A stretch of DNA of 64,000 nt. Origin: Clavelina lepadiformis. Its lineage: Eukaryota; Chordata; Ascidiacea; Aplousobranchia; Clavelinidae. This document shows, piece after piece, positions 38,524-49,973 of the stretch. How positions within the stretch are numbered: position 1 is the stretch's first letter; every line of letters begins with the position of its first letter. The notes below the pieces were generated by a model. The model worked only from the letters and a program-made list of their open reading frames with translations. It was not told the DNA's origin and did no database searches. A program made the translations under genes and the position numbers. Location of the stretch: NCBI RefSeq assembly GCF_947623445.1, contig NC_135245.1, positions 18,545,501-18,609,500 of the forward strand. Reading direction: 5' to 3'.

Positions 38524-39007
38524 CATACGAGTCAAACTCCCGGCCCGCTTTACAATAAAACTTGGCCCGCAATGTTATTTTATGCATTGAACTATTTCGG
38601 GCTCGCGAGATCATTGTATAGTAAGCTTATAACTCACTTTTTTCAAGCAAGAAACAAGATTATAACAAATCGCACAATACAGCAGCACAGCAGTTGCCCC
38701 ACCATACGATAGAGTAAATAGATTTATTCTAACACTTCTAATCTGGGCTGCTTTTGTCTTTATTGTTTGTTAATTTTTTAATGCTTTTGCAAGAAAATGA
38801 ATGAAACATAATGATGTAAAAGAAGAATAATCAAAAATAGCCCAGTCAAAAATCGTCAAAAACATCAAAAATTTGGTGTTGATTCGCTGCCTGTTCCAAG
38901 TCATGTTTTGTGTCACGAAACGTTCAATCAAGTTTTATCCTTTCGGCCCGCGGCGTTAAATAAATTTTGAGTTTTGGTCCCTGGTGCGATTGAGTTTGAC
39001 ACCCCTG
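38524..39007. mobile_element. 484-bp non-autonomous hAT-like element with 8-bp target duplication
   Basis: The flanks are identical 8-bp copies of GCTTAGAT (38516-38523 and 39008-39015), the hAT hallmark. The ends are CATACGAGTCAAACTC and, inverted, CAGGGGTGTCAAACTC, followed inside by GGCCCGC-type motifs typical of hAT MITEs. The interior shows no transposase reading frame. Confidence 0.85.
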
Positions 39008-39949
39008 GCTTAGATAGTTCAACTTCAAGCATAAATACGGTTTTATAATGGCAGAAGTGTTCCCAGTTATTTCCTGACATTAAAAGAAATCTGCCACTAA
39101 AAGAAATTGTGGCAAATTAAAAACTTGAAGCGACTTTTTCCGTAACACCTGCTAATGAGACCGATTGATATGAAGAGGTGGTTAGGGCACAAACAGCCTC
39201 TTCATCAGCTTCATCCAGTAAAAGAACCTAACTTTATAGCTATGTTATGTAACAATGTAAAAACTCTATATAACTGTCCGTGCCCAGGGTCTGATGTCAC
39301 TTGTCACTTTACCCCTGAGCTAGCTCTCTGGAACCTGGAAGAATCATCGCCGATTTGTAAGGTTATGACAAATTAGTTTTCGTTTGTGTATTACTTGTGT
39401 GAAGTATTACACATCAAACATATTTGTCATAATGACCGCGTATGCTGGCGGTAATTGTTACAATATGAGCGAGGACGATTGATGGTTGATGACTTGTTTT
39501 ACTTCTGACTCGATGGTATGAGTTCTCATTTCTCAAACGGCGTGACTATGCTGTTAGTTGCTTAATTCTGTTTATACAAATTACTAAACTATAAAGTTCC
39601 CATTTTATTTATTATCAGACACAAAGGCTTCCACCTTCGGGCAAAGCTTACTGAATGTTACATTGCGCAGTAGTAACCAGTGAAATCGATCACGTAAAAA
39701 AGGGGGTCATTGCAAAACAACACAAGAGTAATTATAGGCACACCAGTTCAAGCGAGGTAATTTATCTGACGTCATTACGCAGTCTTAAAAAGTGAGTGAT
39801 AAAAGTAACAACTCATGACTCGTGACGTAACCGTCACAAGGTTGTGATACCATACCATTCTACCTTGCAATATCATTGGGCTTGCACATTTTTGTCATTT
39901 TTGTGATTTCAAATGGCAAAAAATAATTTTTTGCCATTTCACAGTACAC

Positions 39950-40010
39950 CTGAAAAAGCAAGCTTATGCTTGCGAAAGCTCGTGTCGAAAAATATAAAGT
40001 TAACCTTAAG
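39950..40010 (+). repeat. Hairpin motif resembling the end region of Penelope-type elements
   Basis: CACCTGAAAAAG + GCAAGC-TTAT-GCTTGC hairpin + GAAAGCTCGTGTCGAAA has the layout CUGA..stem..GAAA known from hammerhead-ribozyme cores in Penelope-like retroelements and related repeat ends. The core is not canonical (CUGAAAA rather than CUGAUGA), so it is probably not an active ribozyme. No reverse-transcriptase frame is nearby. Confidence 0.35.
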
Positions 40011-40453
40011 AATGCCAAAATATATCCTGTTTCTTATTTTACTTTAAAATTTGGTTAACACGGTTCAGACAACATCAACTTGTGTAATGGATTAAGATTT
40101 TATGCACATGTGATTATAGCAATAAGCCAAAATTAGAGGTTATACCATACGAGAGGCAAACCTTCATAACGAAATGGTAACGCCATGGTCATACCACAGA
40201 ATACCAACAACAAGATTATTGTATAAAATTTATACAATCTCTAAATAATCTGCAGATCTTGTCGTCAGATTTCTATGGTCCTACGTATTTTTATTATTTA
40301 GAGAAATCCCCAACAAGTACAGCCTAGTATCGGATAAACAAACATCACCGTAATTTCGCTTGCGCTTTCACTGACTGTGTCATGTCAGAATGTGTTGTGC
40401 TTGTCCAGGCTAAAATCGTTTTCAAAAGTATGCGATAGGCCGAGTGTTGACTA

Positions 40454-43400
40454 ATGATGAATATCAATATTGACGAAATTGCTGAGCCAGATGGGGATCC
40501 ACCAGTCAGACGAAGACAACCAGACGGCAATCCACCCATCAGACCTGTTGGGCCTAGACAAGTAGGCCTAGATGAGGCTGCTGCTAGACCCCAAGAAGCT
40601 GAGCGGAGAGATGCTGCCAACATTGACCTGTGGAATATGCGAATGAACTTTGAGGGAAAGCCAGCTGTTATAGCTACTGGTGGGCTGGTGGCTGTGGGCG
40701 CTTATGTGGTGATAAGAATCGTAAATAATCCTTCGTCACTGGGCAGAGTTTTCAATTATTTTGAACGCTCTTGTCATTGTGTCCTTCAGCGAATTGGAGC
40801 AGGGTCTTTAATGATACAACTGGTAACGGAGGGTGAAGATGCCCAGAAAGAGTTTCTAGACGCATATTTTTCTAACAAAATGTTGTCAGCCATTAGAGAG
40901 ATATTTGAGCAGGAGTTAGATCTCACAGTTGGTGATTTAACACTTGAACGAGTTGGGAAAGTGGAAGGTAGCAGACAGGATTTTGACGAAATCATGGAAG
41001 AAGCAAAACTTAATCTCAAAAACTCCAGTTACTTGCAAACAAAATCTGAGGTAAGTGCCTATTTACCTAATTTGAAAAAAAATTTACATATATCTCAGAA
41101 TGGGAAGTTTGGTATTTTTGGGTGAGAAATCCCTCGCACAACAAGGTGAAACAATAGCAATTATATTTCCTACACAATTAGCTTAAGTTTCTTGCGAACT
41201 TGGAAAACTTTTCAATCTTGTTCATATCTGGGCTACGATATGATACTGCAGTCTGTGCAGTCAGTACCAGTAATAAGTTTTTTGAAGTGTTTATTTCACC
41301 ATATAGCTTATAGGCCCAACAGCCTGTTGTTAAAGATAAGTGTTTAGGTGAATGTGTGTCCAAAAATGTGTTGGTGTTAGATTTAGATTAGAAGATAGAT
41401 TTAGGTTACTATGTTTTAACATTTAAGTTAGGTTAACAAGGAACTGTGAAAAATACCCTTGAATGCACAATTTTTTCTAATAAAATAGTGGCAGCCTTAG
41501 TTATCTGATAGATCTAGTTTTATACAATTTGCAAAGGTGAGGGCTATCGTATATGCTACTGAACGAGGAATCATATTATTGTTTGAGTTTTTTTATGATT
41601 TATGTCTATGTTTATTTATTTTGTGTTTCTATTGAAGTTTCGTTTACCTTAAACATAGGTAAATTAGGCATTTAGCAAAACATTTCTTTTGTTTTTTTAT
41701 ATAACTGATATAGCAAATTCGTTTTGTTGAAAACGTTGTTCTGGTTTGTCTTAACTTTTGAAGCTCAAATAACTTTCACGACTGAATTTCATTGCAAGCA
41801 TTGCAATGAAACTTGCCCATTATTTTTTTAGATTGTACTAGCTCAGCATCAAATCTTGGAGGACGAGTCACGAATCTTGGCTCAAACAATACCGCAAAAG
41901 ACCGACAAGCAAAGCACATTGGACACTATAAAGTACATGGCCTGTAGATGTGTACAAAATCATACTTAACTTAGCAATTATTTCATTTTCTTGTCTTTGG
42001 TTTCTATATATACGTACAATATACATGATGGAAATATCCTTTGCATCTTACACATGCATTCGTACTAACTACTCATTTATTACTTTTTCTACAGAAAGTT
42101 ACAGGAGGACTGGAAAGCTAAACAGGTACAACTATTAATGCTATTGTTGCAATGTTTATCTTATTGTGTTAATTTGAAATCAAAGCTAAACTATGTATGC
42201 CGTATTATATATACGTTATTTACTTGATTTCACAACCGTGGCTCATAAAGTTTTTTGTATTACCATTTTCGCAGCTTTCATACGGGCGACTTACACTTGA
42301 GGGGGGCTTACATTTTCTTAATCAAACCAAACTTTTACCTATTTGCGATATTGTTACGGAGAATAGAGAATATGCTGTATAGTGAAAAAACTTACTGTTC
42401 CTTATGTAACCTGTTTTTGATAGTGTAGTAGACGTTAGAAAGTTTATTGCAGAGGTTTTCTGTAGCTTATGTTGCTGTGTCGCTTGCTGTGCCATTACAT
42501 GTGACTTAGAATCAGCTTATATATATTAATTTCTTAGCATGTATAAATGCGGCTTACCATCGATGGGGGGCTTACATTCAAGTAATTACGGTATAATGTA
42601 AGAACTTCCTGCAGTACGGTATTACATCAAACAACCTATGCACAGCTGCTTAACTTCCAAATTATTTCCCTTTACTGTTATGTGCTGATGGTGTAAGGTT
42701 TTGGATGCACTTTTACACCACCGATGCTTTTCAAACACAAGCTGTTTGATAAGTATATAAAAGTATTTCAAAAAAGATTAGTGTTAGGGGTTTGTATTGT
42801 TCAAAATTTTTATGCCAATATTTTTCGTTGCACTACAAATTAATACTGACTTCATATATCGGTTATCGGTTTCTTTGATTACTAAATAATCGGTATCGGC
42901 TCTGAAAAAAAACCATATCGGTCGATCTCTAATTTAAATTGAGCTAGGAAAATTTAGGCTAGTAGGCGCTAGTGACTAAATTTTTTGCTAACCATTTTCC
43001 GAAAGCGTACATGAAGGAGAAAATGTGGAGCAAATTCTTTTAGTTAGTCATCTGCTCGAGGAAGAGAGCGGCTCCGGTAATCACTTGAGAGAAATCTTTA
43101 ATAGTTTGTAAACTTTGTAGTCTAGCATGGCTAATACAATGCTAATATAACATTTTATATCACACTTCTTAGGAATAAACAGTCATTTTTCCTGCAATTA
43201 ACAATGTATTGGTAATTTAGTATAAACTTAAGTATTATGTCAATGAACAGTAATAGTATTTGAGTAATTGTTATGAGTTACAAAGGGCTATTTATTTTGC
43301 AGTTATTTGCTGTTTACAATGCCCATGAATTTTTGACAAGCCCTGACAACATTGACTTGATAGAACGTGGCAGTTTTTCAATTTTACGAAATTGTTTTCA

Positions 43401-46400
43401 TAAAAAACTGGGTAAAGTTGCTGTGGAATGTGTAACAAATAAGTACGCACTTAATTCCTTAAGGTAAGTCACTGCATGTTGCATGTTTTTCAAAAACTTA
43501 CTATCACAAGAAAGATAAATGCCATTTTATCTCTAATGTAAGAATTCTATTGTCCGTTTTTTTGCTTATCCCCTCAGATTTCTAAAAACGCTGTCCCAAC
43601 TAGATCGGGGTAGCACTGTAAAACTAAAACCTCACTTAATTTATGTTTAATTTTGCATTAATCTACATTTACGTTAAGTTTTAATTTTATTTTTTCTTCT
43701 AAAGTTTAATTTTCTAAAAACCAGCAATAGTGATTCCATTGTGGTGTTTATATTAATAATGCAATCATTTGACATTTAGCGATGCTAAAAAAGTTGAGAT
43801 GGCGCGGGACTTAAGTGGCCTTCGTCACAGAAACATTGTGAGAATCCTTGGAATCACGAGGTGGCAAGATTCTGTCGGAATCATTTGGGAGTTGGTAGAA
43901 GGAGGCTCCTTACATGATCTTCTCATGTCAGATGCTGTGGAGGACATACCTTGGGCTTCTCGTTTTCGTATTGTGAAAGAAATGTTTCACGGTTTAGTTT
44001 ATTTACATCAATACCATTTGGCTGAATCTGCATTCCATGGCGATTTGAAGCCATCAAACATTCTTCTCACAAGAAATCTTCTGGTCAAAATAGCAAGTCC
44101 GAGCGCCATTTATTCAATAATCAATAGGAAAATTGATAGTACTTCTCATACCCCTTTATATGCTCCTCCAGAATTTCTTCAAAATCTTACTTCAAAGAAA
44201 TATTCTGCTTATGACATATACAGGTTATTCTCAATTTCAATTTGATTCCAATTTACACAAGAACAATTTTCCTGGCCTTGTTTGATCATTCTGACCTTTG
44301 CTATGTGTTGCAGCATGGGTGTCATTTTGTATGATGTCATCACTCGTCATCGAGCATTCAGTGGTGTTGATCTTTTCTTGGTATTAGAACTGGTAAAGCA
44401 CCGGGGGCAGAAACCAGATATGAAATTTGTATCTCGAGTGGAAGGAGAGCTTTCTAGTCAACCAGACAATCTTGCAATCATGAATCTATTGAAGAATGTC
44501 ATGGAGCTTTGCTGGAGTTTTGATCCAAAAGATCGACCTGATGCACCAACAGGTATATTTGCTTCCTGGTTTAAAATTGAATTTTCCATTTCAGCCCTTT
44601 TTTGTGTTTATGATATTTTTAATACTAACTTTTTGTATTGTAGTTTAATTTTTTGTTCGTTTAATTACTTTCATATAGTCTTGAACATGTTGAACAAAGA
44701 GTTTTTGAAAGTGAATAAACAACAGCTGGCTCTGGAAGCAAATTCATTGAAAGAGCAAATGAGTCATTACCTTAACGAAGAAGTTTCAAAAGTTGACAAA
44801 ATTCCCTTGGATAACTTTAGGCCCCCGTTTGAAAAAGATGTTCATGTTATTGGCGACAGACCAGACCAGCTCCAAAACCAGACCATACCTTCTGCAGACC
44901 AGCAGACAGAAGGTAAAACGATATATTTATGCAAGTTGCTGTTGACATGTTTCTAGTTTATGTAAAAGAGTTGCGCTTGTTGCTATGAATAAAATGTCAA
45001 GTGAAGCAGAGCGTAATTCAACGGCATGGATAACTTACAAAACTATATGTGATGTTACATAAATAATCAGTATGTAAACACATCTATTTTGTGATATATG
45101 TGATACGATAACAACTATGTAAAATACAATGCAGTCCACTGTTTAGTTATCTAACCATCACCACTTTCATGGCACTCTGCATAAAGTTGCCTAATATTTT
45201 TCCATGTTAGTTATTTTAACAACATTTATCAACTATGTTTATTGGACATTGTCTAGCTCTATTATTGGATCATAATGTTAGTAGTCAAACATGTTGTTTT
45301 AGCTCCATTGCCTTCTTCTGCAACTACAGTGACCGAGATTGATCTGGAAGATTTATTACTTCCAAAACACTCCTCCTCTGATTTTATGACAAGCAGAGAT
45401 GAAAGTTATCTTCTTGGTCGCGGAGGTTTTGGAACTGTGGTGAGATGCCAACTTTCTCATCTTGGCTCTGTTGCAGCAAAGTGTTTCAATTTCAGTGATG
45501 TAGGGAAAGGTTTAAAAAGTTCTATTAAGGATGGGTATGAATGAAATTGGTGTTTATTAATTTATCTTATTAATCATTTCCATGCTATAATTTTTAACTG
45601 AATGTTATAGTTACGTGGAAATGCCTTTGTTATAGACTTTATCCTGTTTATTGTCTATTCCCAGATTCTTGCATGAAGTGGAAGTTATAAGGAGACTTGA
45701 TCACAAGCATATTGTCAAAGTTCATGGATTAACAAGTTGGTCAAGTTATGCGGCAATCGTCATGGAACTGGCAGCCAGAGGAAATCTTTTTGATCTAATT
45801 TTAAGCAAAAACATCAAAGTATTGCCGTGGGAATTAAGACTTCGGATTCTTCAGCAAGTGGCTTCTGCGTTGAATTACCTGCACCATTATGATTCAGAAA
45901 TGACCATTATCCACGGTGATGTAAAGACGGCAAATGTTCTTCTGAGTCAGAATTTCGAGCCGAAACTTACGGATTTTGGTTCAGCCACCATCTTTTCTGC
46001 AACTGATGGCGTGTTGTCTTCATCAAAGCAATTCACTCTATTGTACTCGGCCCCAGAATTTCTGCTGTCACCAGATAAAAGTAAAACAACCAAGATGGAT
46101 GTCTACAGGTTTTCGCTGTTGTATTTTCGTTTTGAATTACCAAATATGCTGTTTATTTATTTTTTTGCGGTCAGGCTGTATTGTTTTTGATTTAGATTAT
46201 TATGAGAATATGTTTTGCTAATTTACACCTAACTATGTTATTCAGCTTTTCTATACTGGGCTATGAAGTCATAACCAGAAGATTGGCATTTTTTGCCGAG
46301 GCTAAGCCGAATCACGTTATTGCTGCACAAATAAAAGCAACTGGATTAAAACCAGAATCCAAACATCTTCATGAAATTGATGATGCTTTAGCCAGTCAGG

Positions 46401-48772
46401 TTGTTGACCGTCATATTTTCCATGTGCTCAAAGATGTAGTTGAAGTTTGCTGGGACACAAACCCAGATGAACGACCTGATATTACATCTGGTAATATTTG
46501 TACATCTTGCACTGTCATGTAAAGACTCTGAATTCTAAACACGCTACAGACAAAACTGCAACTGCAAGTTAAACTTTCTTTTTTCAAAACTTGAACAACT
46601 AGATTTTCAATTTATTCCAACGATTTAGTGATGGTTGTGAGAAGTACAGACATGACCTTTTGCTTTTGTGTAGTTTACAACTGGTTGACTGCTGAGCTTG
46701 ACAATGTGGACCAAAGTAAGCTGGAACGGCAAATTCAAATGCTCACTCGGGGGCTTGATGTTACATGTGACAAGCAGAAGCAGGTTAAAATGCTACCCTT
46801 GGATGAATGGCGACCTGAAATGCCCACAACCACAGATGTACATGATAGCTGTGAGGACACTTCTAGTTTGTCATAATTGTTACTACGTTGTAGTGCATGA
46901 CCACATTTATTTCACCTGCCTTCACAACAAGTCCTGAGTTCTTTTGTTTTAGTTGTGTTAACATGAAATCTATTTCGACCTTTAGATGATGGTGGTGAAA
47001 CTAATACTGACTTTGTCATTGCGGAAAGTACATCGAGTCAGCCCAGTGTGTTTTCCAGAAAGCATGATGCTGTCACTCAAAAATCACAATTGAACATTCT
47101 ACTTGTTGGTGATGAAGGGGTTGGTAAAAGCTTATGTGCTGCAAGGTTGTGTGGAATCGACGGTGACACAACTGCATCAAAACCAGGTAAAGGTTAAATG
47201 GAAATAATAGTGCAGTGATAAATATCATAAATGGTTCGAATATTGAAGGAATTATTGTGTCATATCTCATTCCCATTCAGGCATTCATGTGAGTGTGCAA
47301 ATTGTGTATTTGATTTTGAAGTTTTAGGAATTTAATTTAATTAATTTTAATTATTTTTATTTGTATTATTTTATATTTATATTGTTTTTATGTTATTTGA
47401 TTTGTAATAGTTTGATTTATTTTCATAGTGTTAGAAGTCAAGCAAGCATCTGTGGAAACAAACATGGACAAAAGCAAAGTTGATCTGCTCATTTGGTATG
47501 AATTTCTCACAACTTATGCCTTTTGTGTTGACCTCTAACTAAAATGCAGCAAAACATGATCAACACCTTGTTGTGATGCTTTGCATCTTATTTCAGGGAC
47601 TTGGCTGGTAGTGATGTGTCAAAAACTATCATATCAAATTTACCAAAGTTTGATGGATTGGTTGCAGTCTATGACATCACAAATGCAAAGAGCTTCAACA
47701 ATATCCCATATTGGTTGCGTCTTACTGGAAACGTGAGTTGATAAAATCAAATAGCAACAACAATAAGATGTATGTTTGGTTTCGATCTACTAGGACCATC
47801 TGTTATTTGAAAGCAAAACTAGACACTTTTAGCAAATTTTGTCCTATAAAAACGTACTGATACTAGACAAAAATGTACTTGGGCTTTAGTTAGGAAGTTT
47901 TTGATATTCTCCATATATTAAGTGTTATCATCGCACAAATAGCAATATTCCTTGTATAACATTACACTGCTACTTTTTGTCATCGATATTTCAATCATTT
48001 AACCTTCAACTAAATTTTTTCACTCACAGCTTTTCGATGAACAAATGTTTGGCTTGTTGCTAGGCAACAAATGTGACCTCGATGATGAGAGAATGATCAA
48101 GGAGGAGGAGGGAGAAGAGGTTGATGCTGTAACGTGGTTTTTATAAATTTAATTGACGCGTGTATGCGAAAGATTTATTACGCTGTCAACCAGCTACGTT
48201 TTAAGTAATTTAAAAGCAGTGTTCTCTAATTTTCAAGCAATATATGGCAACAGTTAAGTCAACAGTTGTTATTTCGGAGCATTATTAGACAGTAGTGTAG
48301 TGGTTTAAGAGTTATGTGAATGAAAGTTGAAAATGATTGGTAACATGAAGAGTGGAACTGTTATCAGAAGCATTGATACCTTTGCTAAGAACAATCAAAG
48401 TCCATCCAGTCGCTTTTGGCATCATTTCTTCCATATTTAAAACATATTGTCGCGTTTTAGCTTGCGCAGTTGAACGGCTTACAGTTCTTTGAAACAAGCG
48501 CCAAGGAAGCAATAAAAATCAACTTCGCTCTCATTCAACTTGTGTCTAAGATCTTTCTGGAAGGGGCTTCCAAGGTAAGAATAAACTTACCGAGTTAAAA
48601 ACACCGCTTGCTTAAAGGTTTTTAACATTTCTGGTGCATTTTACAGGTCGGATCTACTTCTAATAAATCGAAGGATATTGGAAAAGGGCGTGGAATAAAA
48701 CAGCCGGCTGACAAACCACTGCAGAACTTAGCAACTACTCAAAACTTTTCACCCTTGAAATTGCCCGATTAG
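40454..48772 (+). CDS. TRADD-N-like / pseudokinase / IRAK-like kinase / Rab-like GTPase fusion protein
   Basis: Seventeen exons with matching phases give 3,630 nt, 1,209 residues: 40454-41050, 41832-41932, 42095-42125, 43303-43463, 43780-44223, 44314-44552, 44679-44912, 45303-45534, 45665-46108, 46246-46490, 46674-46850, 46986-47186, 47429-47495, 47597-47732, 48030-48119, 48470-48574, 48647-48772. Order: Pro/Arg-rich start with a doubled PDGxPP motif; hydrophobic helix about 70-90; TRADD-N-like domain about 108-185 (GSLMIQLVTEG, FLDAYFSNKMLSAI); helical linker; pseudokinase about 255-520 (Glu285 in place of the VAIK Lys; HGDLKPSN; no DFG); helical spacer; kinase about 630-920 (GRGGFGTV 641, Lys662, HGDVKTAN 763, DFG 783, APEF) closest to IRAK1/RIPK; Rab-like GTPase about 1003-1170 (GDEGVGKS 1010, WDLAGSD 1058, NKCDL 1116, ETSAK 1141); tail ending KLPD. 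Likely innate-immune or death-receptor-type signalling; inference. The main alternative is two or three neighbouring genes. Confidence 0.82.
41290..41500 (+). repeat. Dispersed repeat family R1, copy 3 (intronic)
   Basis: Lies in the first intron of the fusion gene, same strand as copies 1 and 2. Shared blocks: CAACAGCCTGTTGTTAAAGA, TATGTTTTAACATTTAAGTT + AGGTTAACAA, AACTGTGAAAAA, and ACAATTTTTTCTAATAAAAT + AGTGGCAGC. Confidence 0.55.
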
Positions 48773-49973
48773 TGGCAAAATGAACCACCTGTAACTCTTC
48801 ATTTTATGCGACTAAAACACCTCTCTGCCAAAGAAAGATTTGAGCTTATGGAAACCACTGGTTGTAAAAATAATTTTGTCTTATAGAAATTTGTTTGCTG
48901 TAAACCTTCCACCTTTTCTTATTTTTTACTTCTATGCTTGTTTGTTACTTGTTCGCGTTTTTATTCATTAAAGCACTTACATTTATTCATGTCAGTATTC
49001 TTCCAATTTATATAGGTTCATATCATGTGCATTTTATTGCCTTCAAGTTCAATATTGTGGCACTAGATCTGTCAATATGATGTTTATTATTTCGTCCACG
49101 AGCGTTTAATCAGTTGGCATTTTTTTAATATTTGTGATTTTAAAAATCGGGTATTATTGAATCTGATTTTTGTTTAGTAAATATTTAGTTTTTTACCAAA
49201 GCGATTGTTGCGAATTAGACGTGCTATATTAGTTTGCTTTACAATAAATAGGCTGTGTGAATGAAAGGGTTAAATTCTCACAGGAAAGCGAGTGTTACTT
49301 TTCAGTTATTAGGCCAGACAAGTGCTATGAAATATATTTTATGTCGACGATAAGCGAATCAACGTTACAGACAAACTTTAATATATGCAAACATAGGAAT
49401 TCTGCCGGTACCAAGCCAATTGTGACTTCATAAGCAAACTGATGCGAAAAACGAAGCCGTCATAGACGAATTCTACTGTATTAACCTACACAAATGCTTA
49501 GTATATTTATTATTTACCTTACCTCTAATTTGGGCTTATAATACCTTTAACCCTAGCTTATGCAATTTTTGATCTTTTCAAGAAAATTGCGAAACCGTTT
49601 TACAATAAAACGCATAAATAAACAAAACAATAATATCAAACCGTAACAATAATATCACAATTATGAAAGGATCAGCTTCAGTTTGACTTTGTGCTGACGG
49701 ACGCAATTCACAAAATGTTCGACATGACATAATTTCTTACGTTGTATGTTCACTATTTGAATAACCATAATATTAAACCAAAGACAACACAAGTATCACA
49801 ACCGCTCATTAGAAAAGCCTCATTGTCCTGTTTCCGCCACCGCCTGTATGTCTCTGGTGACTCTAACACAAGCAGGCATTCGAAAGCGAAAAGAAACACA
49901 CGATCGCCGAGTTCGGTACCACCGCAGGGTTTGGGTGAAATCGACGCTTGAAGTTTCATATTACATATATACA
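48773..49973. other. Intergenic region between the fusion gene and GPCR 2
   Basis: Convergent 3' regions. A TTCATTAAAGCAC stretch near 48,964 may serve as a weak polyadenylation site for the fusion gene. Nothing else is supported. Confidence 0.4.

Larger units (their letters stand above)
38334..40453. other. Intergenic region between GPCR 1 and the fusion gene
   Basis: Contains the 484-bp hAT-like element and, near 39,930-40,010, a hairpin sequence with a hammerhead-like look. No supported coding sequence; one 73-codon open frame at 39,155 has no family resemblance. Confidence 0.5.

Noticed and set aside
39155-39376. 73-codon open frame after the hAT-like element
   Set aside because: No homology recognised and no splice signals; likely chance.
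47281-47295. 8-nt microexon GCATTCAT between 47186 and 47429 in the fusion gene
   Set aside because: It would shift the next exon into an immediate stop (TGT TAG); direct joining keeps the frame and the GTPase fold.
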